DNA of 64,000 bases from Bacteroidales bacterium. Lineage in GTDB: Bacteria; Bacteroidota; Bacteroidia; Bacteroidales; UBA932. Location: positions 1 to 64,000 of the forward strand of contig JAFXUS010000057.1 in assembly GCA_017535125.1 (NCBI GenBank), written 5' to 3'. Below the pieces are notes generated by a model. That model made no database searches. It saw only the letters and a list, made by a program, of their open reading frames with translations, and was not told where the DNA came from. Positions 15,606 to 25,200 of the stretch are shown one piece after another (the first letter of the stretch is position 1; the number at the start of each line of letters is the position of its first letter). The position numbers and the translations under genes are program-made.

Positions 15606-16739
15606 ATGGAAAAAATCATCGATCCGGTGAGCGTGGACCTGCTCAAGGCAGAGCTCACACCCGACAAGAAACTTTGCAGCACCAACAAGGCCGACAACGA
15701 AATCTACGTGGTCGATTGCAATAACGCGCCCAATGTGCTGCAGGAGATCGGCCGCCTGCGTGAGATCGCTTTCCGCGACAGCGGCGGCGGCACGGGTGCG
15801 GCCGTGGACCTGGACGATTTCGATTTCCTGCCCGACCGGCTGTACCGGCAGATCGTCATCTGGGATCCGGATGCGTCCGCCATCCTGGGCGGCTACCGCT
15901 ACATCCTCGGCCCGGACGTGAACCTGGACGAGCAGGGTCAGCCTATCCTGGCCTCCGCGCATCTCTTCCATTTTTCGGAGGAATTCATCCGCGACTACCT
16001 TCCGCATACGATCGAGCTCGGCCGCTCCTTCGTGGCGCCGGAATATCAGAGCTCCAAGGCCGGCGCCAAGGCCATCTTCGCGCTGGACAACCTCTGGGAC
16101 GGCCTGGCGGCCATCATGCTCCAGCACAAGGACATGATGTATTACTTCGGCAAGATGACCGTCTATCCGGATTACGACAAGGCGGCGCTGGATCTGATCC
16201 AGCATTTCCTGCAGAAGCATTTCCCGGATCCTGACGGGCTCATCCGGCCCAAGCAGGCCTACGGGCTCGCCACCGACGCCCGCCTGCTCGACATGATCCT
16301 CAAGGACGGGGATTTTAAGCAGGATTACCGCAACCTCAAGGACGCTGTCCGGCGGCTCGGCACCGGCATCCCGCCGCTGGTCAATTCTTATATGAACGCC
16401 TCCCCGAAGATGAAGATGTTCGGGGGAAGCATCAACGACGAGTTCTTCGATTCCATCGAAATCGGCATCCTGATCGCCTTCGAGGAAATGTACGCCGACA
16501 AGCGCGACCGCCACAAGGATCCGTATTTCAAGCACCTGGCGGAGAAGCTTCTCCACCGCAAGGGGAACAACAAGGAACTGCCCGTGCTGACGGAGGATCT
16601 CACGCGCCGGAGCAACCGTGAACGCATGCGCCGCTTCAACGCCTTCCTGAACAGGCAGAAGGAGCAGATGCTCGACGCCGAGAAGCGTCTGCGCGAGAAA
16701 GTGCAACGGAAGAAGAAAAAAGAAAAGGTGGAGCCGTAA
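15606..16739 (+). CDS. glsB: N-acyltransferase, GlsB-like (GNAT, hemolysin/OlsB family)
   Basis: GlsB transfers a 3-hydroxyacyl chain to glycine, the first step of glycine-lipid synthesis in Bacteroides; relatives make ornithine lipid. This 377-residue protein has the OlsB-like core: REIAFRDSGGGTG, DRLYRQIVIWD, ILGGYRYILG and ELGRSFVAPEYQ. A long C-terminal region follows. Its final residues are very basic (REKVQRKKKKEKVEP) because that DNA also carries the 3' end and T-run of rnpB on the opposite strand. Confidence 0.8.
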   Translation: MEKIIDPVSVDLLKAELTPDKKLCSTNKADNEIYVVDCNNAPNVLQEIGRLREIAFRDSGGGTGAAVDLDDFDFLPDRLYRQIVIWDPDASAILGGYRYILGPDVNLDEQGQPILASAHLFHFSEEFIRDYLPHTIELGRSFVAPEYQSSKAGAKAIFALDNLWDGLAAIMLQHKDMMYYFGKMTVYPDYDKAALDLIQHFLQKHFPDPDGLIRPKQAYGLATDARLLDMILKDGDFKQDYRNLKDAVRRLGTGIPPLVNSYMNASPKMKMFGGSINDEFFDSIEIGILIAFEEMYADKRDRHKDPYFKHLAEKLLHRKGNNKELPVLTEDLTRRSNRERMRRFNAFLNRQKEQMLDAEKRLREKVQRKKKKEKVEP

Positions 16740-17075
16740 GCCGGTTTCTGTTCACGGATTTTCTGCCATTTATCTTCGCAACCTACCCCCTGGCATCGGA
16801 CGGGCCGTCCTCGTCTGCCAGTATATTTGGTCTTGCAGGTCCCAGTGTCGTACCCGCACGGCATCGCTGACGTGCGTCGTGGGCTCTTGCCCCGCGTTTT
16901 CACCCTTACCCTCAAATAGTCATTCCGGACTTGATCCGGAATCTGCTACCTCGGGCGGTAATTTTCTGTTACGACTGGCGTGAGGTTACCCCCACCTGCG
17001 CTTTCCGCAGCGGGATGCCCTGTCCTGTCCGGACTTTCCTCCCTTACGGGCGGCAGATCGCCCCACCTTTATTTC
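16724..17075 (-). ncRNA. rnpB: RNase P RNA, bacterial class A
   Basis: Read on the minus strand, the conserved start GAGGAAAGTCCGGAC is followed by ACAGGGCA, AGGGTAAGGGTGAAA, CAAGAGCCCAC, and near the 3' end GAACAGAAACCGGCTTAC; these are RNase P universal segments. P1 pairs AAGGTGGGGC (17069-17060) with GGCTCCACCTT (16735-16725), fixing both ends, and a T-rich tail follows. The P9 helix region carries a family 2 palindrome (16920-16944). RNase P removes tRNA 5' leaders. The 3' end overlaps the last codons of glsB. Confidence 0.93.
16920..16944 (-). repeat. Family 2 palindromic repeat inside rnpB (P9 region)
   Basis: On the minus strand this reads AGATT-CCGGATCAAGTCCGG-AATGA, the same element as in dsbD. 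By alignment to the E. coli order of conserved segments (between the P8 strand and AGGGTAAGGGTGAAA), it occupies helix P9. Confidence 0.8.
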
Positions 17076-17082
17076 AACGCCG

Positions 17083-17090
17083 CAAAGATA
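17083..17090 (-). promoter_or_regulatory. Bacteroidota -7 box (TATCTTTG) for rnpB
   Basis: TATCTTTG on the minus strand lies about 8-14 nt upstream of the inferred rnpB 5' end at 17070-17075, as expected for a structural RNA promoter. Confidence 0.65.
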
Positions 17091-17120
17091 GCAAATTTCT
17101 GATAATCCTACCTTCGCTTG

Positions 17121-17236
17121 CAGGCAGCTGCCGCAGCAAACCTACGCGCTTCGCGCTATCCCTCCCAGCCTGCCGGCTGGGTCCCTCCCGTTCACGAGGC
17201 CACGGGCGGCCACGGGTTTGCCCGCGGCACTGCCTG
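17121..17236 (+). repeat. Family 1 branched palindromic element, copy D (intergenic)
   Basis: The arms CAGGCAGCTGCCGCAGCAAACC (left, from 17121) and GGGTTTGCCCGCGGCACTGCCTG (right) pair. Inner hairpins are GCGC-TTC-GCGC, AGCC...GGCT and CCCG...CGGG, with CCCTCCC and GGGTCCCTCCC linkers and loop TTCACGAGGCC. It fills the gap between rnpB and the GH3 gene together with a family 3 hairpin; no gene is present in this 270-bp stretch. Confidence 0.75.
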
Positions 17237-17256
17237 TCGCGCTTCGGCTGGAAAGA

Positions 17257-17340
17257 GGCTGAAATTGGCAGCCGCCTCCGGAAAGCTTTTCCCGAAGGGG
17301 GGATTTTTCAGCTTTCAGGAGGCGGCCTGCTGTTTCAGCC
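17257..17340 (-). repeat. Family 3 long hairpin, copy 1 (3' of the GH3 gene)
   Basis: Arms of about 30 nt (GGCTGAAATTGGCAG and onward; the right arm reverse-complements to GGCTGAAACAGCAGG) close on a tip read on the minus strand as GAAAAATCCCCCCTTCGGGA. It lies 7 nt after the GH3 stop codon. A second copy with a different stem but the same tip occurs at 25650. Confidence 0.75.
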
Positions 17341-17347
17341 GAAGTGG

Positions 17348-19963
17348 CTACAGGACCTGGAAGTCCAGGGCCTTGAGATCTTCGTCGCGGGAAGAGGAAC
17401 CGTAGAGGATGCGGTACTGGCCCGGGCGGACGGACAGGCCGTCCACGGAAGCGTCATAGTACTTGAAGGCGTCGTCGCCGAGGGTGATGGACACCTTCTG
17501 CGTGGCACCCGGCGCGAGCTGCACCTTGTCGAAGCCCTTGAGCTCCTTGATCGGTGCGTCAGGATTGTCGAGCGCCTGAATATAGACCTCCACGATCTCG
17601 GCGCCGGCCACGGCGCCCGTGTTGGTCACCGGAACGGTCAGCGTGACCTTGCCGCCCTTCTTCATGGAGGACTTGTTCAGCTTGCCCTCGCCATAGCCGA
17701 AGGTGGTGTAGCTGAGGCCGTAACCGAACGCGTACTGCGGCGTGCCGCGGAAGTAGCGGTAGGTGCGGTTCTCCATGCTGTAGTCCAGGAAATCCGGGAG
17801 ATCGGCGGTGGAGGCGTAGAAGGTGACGGGAAGCTTGGCGGACGGGTTGTAGTCGCCGAAGAGCACGTCGGCGAGGGCCTTGGCGCCGCCCTGGCCGGGA
17901 TACCAGGCCTGGAGGAGGGCGTCGTACTGGTCCGCGACGGGAGCGAACGCGATGGCGGAGCCGGAGCAGTTCACGAACACGACCGGCTTGCCCGTTGCGC
18001 GCATCGCGCGGACGAGGCGCTGCTGGACGGCGGGAAGCTCGATGTCGGCCTTGTCGCCGCCTTCGCCTTCCATCTGGGCGGAGATGCCGCCGATGATGAC
18101 GATGACGTCGGCGTCAGCAGCCATGGCCTTTTCCTCGGCGAAGTCCGCGAACTTGCGCTCGCAGAAGTCGGCGCGCAGCATGGCGAAGGGACCCGCACCG
18201 CGGCGGTATTCGATCTCGATATCGACCGGCTTGCCCGCCTGGACGTCAAAGGTCTTGTAGGAGGCGCCGCGACGGCCGCCGAAACCGAAGCCGCCGAATC
18301 CGCCCATGCCGGGCTTGGCATTCTCCACCACGCGGCCGTTCACCTTGAGAACGTAGCCGTTGTCGGAGGAGAGGGTATAGCTCATCGGGCCTGTGAAGTC
18401 GGGCACGAAGCGGCCCTTCATGCGCACGGAGATCTTGTCCGTGGGCACGCCCTCGGCGAATCCGTATGCTCCGAAGGTGCTGAAGTTCAGCTCCTTGTAG
18501 TAGCCGCTGACGGCCGGCTGGCCCTTCAGCTCGTTGTTGCTCCAGAACTCCACGAACATGCCCTGGCCGTCGTTGAACTCCGGCAGGTGGTAGATCGTGT
18601 TGTAGTCGTCGGCGAGCTCGCAGCCCTTGCTGTAGAGGACCTTGGCGCCGGGTACGGCGTTGCGGATGCCCTCGAGCAGGGAGTGCTTGTGGTTGTCGGT
18701 CGGGGTGCCGCCGTAGTTGCCGTTCAGCAGGTCCACGTTGTCGGCGTTCGGGCCGACTACGAGGATGGTGCCGAGGCTCTTGGAGAGCGGCAGGACGCCG
18801 TTATTGGCGAGGAGGACCATGGACTCGCGCGCGGCCTGGGTGGCCAGGGCGTCATGCTCCTCGCTGCTGATCACGTCTTCGCCGAGTTTGGACCAGGGCA
18901 CCATGTCGGCCGGGTCGAACATGCCCAGCTCGAAGCGGCCGCGCAGGGTCCGGCGGAGGTGCTCGTCGAGGTCAGCCTCGGAGATCATGCCCTTGTCCAG
19001 GGCCTCCACGAGGGCCATCATGGTCTTGCCGCACTCGAGGTCGGTGCCGTGCAGGACGGCGTCCACGGTGGCGTGGAGGGCGTCGGGCTGGGTCTCGTGC
19101 TGGCCGCGGGTGAAGTAGTTGTTGATGGCGTCGCAGTCCGTGAGGATGATGGCCTCATAGCCCCACTTGTTGCGGAGGATGTCCGTCAGGAGGCGGTCGC
19201 TGGAGCAGCAGGGCACGTCCTCGTAGCGGTTGTAGGCGCACATGACTTCGCGCACGTCACCGTCCACGACGAGTTTCTCGAAGGCCGGGAGGTAGGTCTC
19301 GAAGAGGTCGCGCTGCGAGACATGGGCGTTGTAGGTGTGGCGGAGGGGCTCCGGACCGCTGTGCACGGCATAGTGCTTCGCGCACGCGTGGGTCTTGTAG
19401 TATTTGGAATCATTGCCCTGCATGCCGAGCACGGTCTGCAGGCCCAGGACGCCGGTGAGGTAGGGATCCTCGCCGCAGGTCTCCTGGCCGCGTCCCCAGC
19501 GGGGATCGCGGAAAATGTTGACGTTCGGGCACCAGAAGGTGAGCTCCGGGTTTCCGGGGTAGTAGGTCACGCCCATCGGCACGTTGAAGATGTCGTGGTC
19601 GGAGCGGTTCCAGTTGGCGCGGGCCTCGTCGGACACCTGCGAGAAGACGTCGTACATCTGCTGCGGGTTGAAGGCGGCGGCCATGCCGATCGGCTGGGGA
19701 TAGACGGTGTAGCCGTCCTGGCGCACACCGTGGCAAGCCTCGCTCCACCAGTTGTAGGAGGGGATGCCGAGACGGTCCACGGACACGGCCTTGTTCATCA
19801 TGAGACCCACCTTCTCTTCAGGGGTGAGCAGGGAGATGAGGTTTTCCACGCGGTCCTCGATCTTGAGGCGCGGGTTCTGGAAGGGGTACTCGAACACCTG
19901 CTTGGGGCCACAGGCACCGAGCAGGAGCAAGACGAGCGGGAGGGTGAAAAGGTATTTTTTCAT
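17348..19963 (-). CDS. Glycoside hydrolase family 3 beta-glycosidase lipoprotein (xylosidase-like, with PA14)
   Basis: The 871-residue protein starts with a lipoprotein signal (LVLLLLGAC). The GH3 N-terminal barrel has YNWWSEACHGV, FWCPNVNIFRDPRWGRGQE, KHYAVHSG and the nucleophile region IILTDCDAI (first Asp, about residue 275). The second domain carries ARESMVLLANNGVLPL and a PA14 insert (about 440-600), then GGISAQMEGEGGDK with the likely acid/base Glu. The Fn3-like end is GYGLSYTTFGYG and onward. The NWWSEACHGV type resembles xylan beta-xylosidases. A Gly/Phe-rich loop (PGMGGFGGFGFGGRRG) sits within PA14. It is the last gene of an operon with GH43-CE1, CE1 and DUF1573 genes; the start overlaps the preceding stop (ATGA). 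Confidence 0.93.
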   Translation of the reverse strand: MKKYLFTLPLVLLLLGACGPKQVFEYPFQNPRLKIEDRVENLISLLTPEEKVGLMMNKAVSVDRLGIPSYNWWSEACHGVRQDGYTVYPQPIGMAAAFNPQQMYDVFSQVSDEARANWNRSDHDIFNVPMGVTYYPGNPELTFWCPNVNIFRDPRWGRGQETCGEDPYLTGVLGLQTVLGMQGNDSKYYKTHACAKHYAVHSGPEPLRHTYNAHVSQRDLFETYLPAFEKLVVDGDVREVMCAYNRYEDVPCCSSDRLLTDILRNKWGYEAIILTDCDAINNYFTRGQHETQPDALHATVDAVLHGTDLECGKTMMALVEALDKGMISEADLDEHLRRTLRGRFELGMFDPADMVPWSKLGEDVISSEEHDALATQAARESMVLLANNGVLPLSKSLGTILVVGPNADNVDLLNGNYGGTPTDNHKHSLLEGIRNAVPGAKVLYSKGCELADDYNTIYHLPEFNDGQGMFVEFWSNNELKGQPAVSGYYKELNFSTFGAYGFAEGVPTDKISVRMKGRFVPDFTGPMSYTLSSDNGYVLKVNGRVVENAKPGMGGFGGFGFGGRRGASYKTFDVQAGKPVDIEIEYRRGAGPFAMLRADFCERKFADFAEEKAMAADADVIVIIGGISAQMEGEGGDKADIELPAVQQRLVRAMRATGKPVVFVNCSGSAIAFAPVADQYDALLQAWYPGQGGAKALADVLFGDYNPSAKLPVTFYASTADLPDFLDYSMENRTYRYFRGTPQYAFGYGLSYTTFGYGEGKLNKSSMKKGGKVTLTVPVTNTGAVAGAEIVEVYIQALDNPDAPIKELKGFDKVQLAPGATQKVSITLGDDAFKYYDASVDGLSVRPGQYRILYGSSSRDEDLKALDFQVL

Positions 19964-21069
19964 AATGTATTGATTGGTATTTCTTTGGCAGGACGCAGCG
20001 GGTCGTTGCTGAAGACCGTCAGACGCAGTTCGGAGGCGGCACCGGAAGGCTTCGACCGCCCGGGCAGGAAAGTGTCCTCGCTCCGCTGCGGAAATGCCCG
20101 TTCAGCCGAACCTTCCGGCGCCGTTAGCGCCAGCTTCAGCGTCTGGCCGGGGGCGATATGCGTTCCGGGGCGGAAGTCGCAATGAATACCTTCGGGGAAT
20201 TCGATTGCGTGGAGGACGAGGTCGGAGCGGCCGTCGTTGGTAATCTCGAGGGTGCCGCGGAGCTTGCGGGAGAGGGGGGCCTTGCGAAGCTGGACGGCGG
20301 CGTTGCGCAGGCGCGGGGCGTCGGGGGATTCCGGCGCCTGGGTCAGGCAGAGGCCGCTTATCGGCATTTCCCGGAGGGCGGGGACGCCGTCCGGGGTGAG
20401 GTGCAGCGAGGCGCGCAGCGTGGCGAAGCAGTCCGGGTCGGCGGGTGTGTCGCACCAGACCTCCACGCGGAATTCTTCGCCCGGCGCGAGCGTTTCGGGA
20501 CAGCGTACGCGGAAATGCGTGCCGTCCAGGCCCGCGACGCGCAGGCGCATGGGTCGCTTGGAGGCGTTGGCGATGAAGAAGACCTTGCCACTCTCGCGGC
20601 CGCGTTCGAGGTAACCGAAACGGACGTCCGCGCGGCTGGCGTAGAGTCCCTCGGCGAGCACGACGGGGTAGCGCTCCTGGATGCTCCGGTCGGCGGGGAA
20701 AACGTCCGCGCTGACGCTCAGCACGCCCAGGCTGCGGCCTCCGGAAGCCTGGATCTCGATGGTGCGGATCACGGGACCGGACGCGCCGGCAGGCGTGAAG
20801 CGGACTTCCACCGTGGCAGACTGCCCAGGGGCGATGTCCGTCCGGGGGAGTGTGGCGCTGATGCAGGAGCAGCCGGGAATGGCGCGCGTCAGGCGCAGCG
20901 GGCGGTCTCCGCCGTTGAACAGGGTGAAGGCGTGGCTGACGGCTCCGTCGGCTTCGCGGATGGAGCCGAAGTCCCATTCGCGGGAATCGAAGACCGCCGG
21001 TCCTTCTTGTGCAAGAAGGACCGGGGCGGTCAGCAGGAAGCCGAGAAGCAGCAGCGCGCCTCTTCTCAT
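19960..21069 (-). CDS. Secreted DUF1573 protein
   Basis: This 369-residue protein has a Sec signal peptide (GALLLLGFLLTAPVLLAQ). Two or three immunoglobulin-like beta-sandwich repeats follow, beginning FDSREWDFGSIREADGAVSH and FTLFNGGDRPLRL, then PGCSCI and SATVEVRFTP, which are DUF1573 signatures. A related sandwich ends with LRLTVFSNDPL. The family is common in secreted Bacteroidota proteins and has no known activity. It lies in a xylan-type enzyme operon, 1 nt after the CE1 gene and overlapping the GH3 start, so a structural or substrate-binding accessory role is possible but unproven. Confidence 0.85.
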   Translation of the reverse strand: MRRGALLLLGFLLTAPVLLAQEGPAVFDSREWDFGSIREADGAVSHAFTLFNGGDRPLRLTRAIPGCSCISATLPRTDIAPGQSATVEVRFTPAGASGPVIRTIEIQASGGRSLGVLSVSADVFPADRSIQERYPVVLAEGLYASRADVRFGYLERGRESGKVFFIANASKRPMRLRVAGLDGTHFRVRCPETLAPGEEFRVEVWCDTPADPDCFATLRASLHLTPDGVPALREMPISGLCLTQAPESPDAPRLRNAAVQLRKAPLSRKLRGTLEITNDGRSDLVLHAIEFPEGIHCDFRPGTHIAPGQTLKLALTAPEGSAERAFPQRSEDTFLPGRSKPSGAASELRLTVFSNDPLRPAKEIPINTL

Positions 21070-21070
21070 C

Positions 21071-22246
21071 TTATTTGAACAGCAGCTGCGCGATGTGCGT
21101 GAGGTAGTCGCGGCAGTTCATCCAGGTGTGGCCGCCGTCCGGGGTGTAGAAGGTGTGCTTGACACCGTTCTCCGTCAGGTAGGCGTCCAGGCCGCGGGAC
21201 ACGTCGATCAGGAAGTCCGAGGTGCCGGTGCCGAGCCAGATGAGCTTGAAGTTCTTGTTCAGGGTGTTCACGGGCACGTAGGTGCCGTTGGTGAAGTTGG
21301 TCTTGTACTCTTCGCCGAAGATGGCCGGCGCCATGGCGCAGACCCATGCGAATTCCTTCGGGTGGCCCAGGCCGGTGGCGAGCGCCTGGCGTCCGCCGAG
21401 CGAGAAGCCGGCCACGGCACGGTCGCGCGCGGAGGTCTTGACGGCGTAGTTGGCCTCGATGAACGGCTTGACGTCGTTGATGATTTCCGCGGCCACGCGG
21501 TCGGTGTCCATGGAGTCATAGCGGTCGGCGAGGCCCTGGCGCATCATCTCGATGTACGGGTTCGCGTACGGCATCACGACGATCATGCGCTTGGCGAGGC
21601 CCTGGGCGATGAGGTTGTCGAGGATGTTGTTGACGTGGCCCACCTTGAACCAGGTCTCATAGGTGTCGGTCATGCCGTGGATGAGGTACAGCACGGGGAG
21701 CTTCTCCTTGCCGGCGGGGTTGTAGCCGGCCGGGGTATAGACCGTCAGCGGACGGTCGATGCCGCAGGTGTTGGAGTGGTAGAAGCGGTAACTGACCTTG
21801 CCGTGCGGCACGTCCTGGATGTCCTGGACGGACGGTTCCGGACCGCGTACGTCGGCGAGCGAGTATTTGAATCCTTCGTTCGGGAAGATGAACATGTTGT
21901 TGGGATCGGCGATCTTGGTCCCGTCGATCACGAAGGCGTACGGGTAGATGTCCGGCTTGCCCGGGGTCACGGTGATGCTCCAGACGCCGTTCTCGCCCTT
22001 GGTCATCGGGAGGGCCTGGGGGAACATCTGGCAGTCGAGTTCGACTTTCTTGGCGTTGGCCGCCTGGCAGCGGAAGGTCACGGAGCCGTCGGCATGGTAA
22101 TCCGGCGACACGACGCCGGCGGGGAACATGCGGGCCATGACCTGCGGGGTGAGGCGCTGGCCTTCGCCGGCCTGCGGCGGCTGGGCCTGGGTGAGCAGCG
22201 GAAGCAGGATCAGGGTCGCTGCAAAGAAAAATCTATATGCTTTCAT
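21071..22246 (-). CDS. Secreted CE1-type esterase (feruloyl/acetyl esterase-like)
   Basis: The 391-residue protein has a signal peptide ending LLTQAQ, an N-terminal glycogen-debranching-like E-set domain (about 35-135; WSITVTPGKPDIYPYAFVIDG), and an esterase D/CE1 alpha/beta-hydrolase domain. The nucleophile elbow is VAGFSLGGRQA (Ser about 280). The oxyanion region is LPVLYLIHGM and the catalytic His is in GGHTWMNCRDYL (about 372). This two-domain form removes ferulate or acetate from xylan. It is homologous to the C-terminal half of the adjacent GH43-CE1 protein, so the two genes probably arose by duplication. Confidence 0.9.
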   Translation of the reverse strand: MKAYRFFFAATLILLPLLTQAQPPQAGEGQRLTPQVMARMFPAGVVSPDYHADGSVTFRCQAANAKKVELDCQMFPQALPMTKGENGVWSITVTPGKPDIYPYAFVIDGTKIADPNNMFIFPNEGFKYSLADVRGPEPSVQDIQDVPHGKVSYRFYHSNTCGIDRPLTVYTPAGYNPAGKEKLPVLYLIHGMTDTYETWFKVGHVNNILDNLIAQGLAKRMIVVMPYANPYIEMMRQGLADRYDSMDTDRVAAEIINDVKPFIEANYAVKTSARDRAVAGFSLGGRQALATGLGHPKEFAWVCAMAPAIFGEEYKTNFTNGTYVPVNTLNKNFKLIWLGTGTSDFLIDVSRGLDAYLTENGVKHTFYTPDGGHTWMNCRDYLTHIAQLLFK

Positions 22247-22258
22247 CGTATCGTGTCT

Positions 22259-25200
22259 TTATTCTTGGAACAGGAGAGGGAGGGATTCGTCGAGCCAGTA
22301 CTTGGCGTTCATCCAGGTGTGGCCGAACTTGTCGTCCGTGAACACCTTGACGTTGTTGATGCCCTTGCTGTCGAGGAAATCCATGTATTCCTTGGCGTTG
22401 CCGTAGAGGAAGTCGTCCGTGCCGACGCCGAGCCAGAAGAGGTGGATCTTGTCGTTGAGGGTCGGGTCATCGTAGATGCCGTTCAGGTTCATGTCGGTGA
22501 AGGAACTGTAGGAGCAGAGCCAGGAGAACTTGCCCAGGTGCGTCAGGCCGATGGAGAGGGCCTGGTTGCCGCCGCGGGAGAAGCCGCCGATGGCGCGGTG
22601 GTCGCGGTCGTTGATGGTGCGGTAGTTCTTCTCGACGAAGGGAAGCAGGTCATGCATGACGTCGCGGGTGAAGGAATGCCCGTTGAGGTTGCCCTCGCCC
22701 GGCTTGAAGTACTTGGACGGGTTGCCGTACGGGAGGACGATGATCATCTCCTTGGCCTTGCCTGCGGCGATGAGGTTGTCGAGGATAAGGTTCATGCGGC
22801 CGACCTTGAAGTACACTTCCTCGGTGTCGGTGGTGCCGCTGATGAGGTAGAAGACAGGATATTTCTTATTCTTGTTCTTGTCGTACATCGGCGGGGTGTA
22901 CACGATGGCGTTGCCCCATGTGTTCAGGGTGCCGGACCAGTAGTTGACGTAGTCCACGCTGCCGTGCGGCACGTCCTTGAGGGCGTGGAGCAGGGGTTCG
23001 CCCGTGCCGCGCACGTCCACGATGCTGTTCTTGAAGGTCTCGTTGGGGAACCAGTCGGGGTTCTGCGGGTCCATGACCTGCACGCCGTCCACGTCGAAGC
23101 TGTACGGGTACATGTCCGGCGCCACGGGGCCGAGGGTGACGGTCCAGACGCCGTTCGCGCCCTTGGTCATCTCCTGCGTGCCGGCGAACTGGGTGTTCAC
23201 CTTGACGGACTTGGCGTTGCGGTCAGCATAGTTGAAGGTGACGGTGTTGTCGGGATTCACGACGGGGGAGGATACGCCGCCCATCTGGGGAGCGCCCATC
23301 GCACCGCCCATCATCATCGGCCAGCCGCCGCGGCGGCCCTGCCTGCGGATTTCCAGGATAATCTTGCCGGTCTCGGGACCGCGGACGACCTTCATCCACA
23401 TTTCGGCCGTGACCTGCGTGCCGGTGCCCATCTCGGTGAGCTTGTTCTCGATGCCCGGTTCACCTTCGCCGACGAGGTCGGCTTCGCTCAGCTCGCCAGC
23501 CCAGAGAACGGGGCCGTAGCTGTGGCTGATGGTCCAGAAGCCCGGGTCGATGCCTTCGAAGACGTACTGGTCCACGCCTTCCTTGATCATGACGCGCTTG
23601 GTCTGGTCGTTGCCGCCGTAGCTGAAGGACGGGCGGCCCGGGACGCGCTTGTTGATCTCCACCTCGCCGCCGGTGCCGTTGATCTCCTCGGTCTTCGGAC
23701 GGAAGAAGTCGAGGCCGGAGTCGAAGGACTCGACTTCGAAGCAGTACTCGGACTCGGTGTTGAGGCTGTGCAGCTTGAAGGAGTTGGCGTCATAGACGAT
23801 GTAGCTGTTGTAGAGCTTGCCCGGCTCGATGCCGTAGCGGATGATGTAGCCGTCGGCGCCCGGGACGGGATCCCAGAGGAGCTCGGCCTCGCGGCGGTCT
23901 TCCGGATTGCGGACGACCTTGACGCCGGCGAGCTTGACGGAACCGGCGGACGCCGGGTTGCCGAAGACGCGCAGGTCCTTGATGCTGAACTTGGCGCCGT
24001 CATGGCACTGGCGGGTGTTGGTGACTTTCACGTAGCGGCCCTGGGCGGGCTTGGCGAGCTGGGTGTAGTCGTGGTGCAGGTCCAGTTTGTTGGCGGGCTT
24101 GTCGATGACCGTGGCCCAGCTGTTTCCGTCCACGGACACTTCCACCTTGAAGCACTGGTAGAACTCGGGGTTGGCGGGGGCGGGGCCGCCGAATCCGCCG
24201 AATCCGCCGCGGGCGGGCTGCTCGGCGCCGATGTGGTCCCAGTTGCACTGGATGGCGTAGATGTCGGCCACCTTGCCGAGATCGATCTGGTACCATTCAC
24301 CCGGATCGCCGGTGGCGGCGGCCCAGTTGGTCAGGAAGTTCTCGTCCACGGCGTTCTCCGGGACGAAGTTCTCGAAGGTGGAGGAGACGGTGACTTTCTT
24401 CTTGAGGGAGAGGAGCTTCCAACCGGTCCAGTTGTGGTCCACCGCATCGGTGCGGGTGCCCGGCCAGAACTGCGGGTAGTCGCCGAATTCCTCGTTGGAA
24501 TGCATGACGCCTTGTTCATCGACGGCCGTCGGGAAGATGGCGAGCTCGGAGCCGCGGCCCGCGCCGCCGTAGCTGGACGGGATCATGCAGATGGTCCAGA
24601 GCTGGCCGTTCTTGTCATGGAAGGTGCTGCCGTGGCCGGCGCCCACCGCGAAGCCCGTGGTCTTGAAGGTCAGCGGGTTGTGCTGCGAGTAGGTGAAGGG
24701 GCCCATGGGGCTGTCGGATACATAGACGCCGTGCGAGTAGGAGAGGAGCTCGAGGCCGATGGCGGCGTACTGGAGGTAGTATTTGCCGTTGTGCTTGGTC
24801 ATCCACGGGCCTTCGATCCAGGGATATTCCTCCTCGAAATAGTCGCGGCGCCCGTTGAAGATGGAGTAGATCACGTCGTCGTGGGTGCGCTTCTCGAAGC
24901 CGTGCTTCTTGTAGTCGCTGAAGAAGAGGACTTCGGGACCGGCGATTTCCTTGAAGGTTTTCTTGTCCAGCTCGACGACCTTGAAGGGCATGAGCTGGGA
25001 CCAGCCGTAGTAGAGGTAGAGCCGGCCGTCGTCATCGACGAACATGTTGGCGTCGCCATAGCGGTCGCTGTCGAAGGTGCCGACCTGCTCCCAGGTGCCC
25101 GCCTTGGGGTCGATGGCCTTGTAAACGTTCTTGTTGTTCATGGAGCAACCGTACAGGCTGCCGTCCATCTCCACGACGGAGACCACGCCGCCCGGGTAGT

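Noticed and set aside
17121..17340. Possible CRISPR array in the palindrome-rich gap
   Set aside because: The palindromes differ from each other, are not regularly spaced and no cas genes are present.
16931..20185. Plus-strand open frame of about 1084 codons across rnpB and the GH3 gene
   Set aside because: It crosses a ribozyme gene, two palindromes and the antisense of GH3; no family features.
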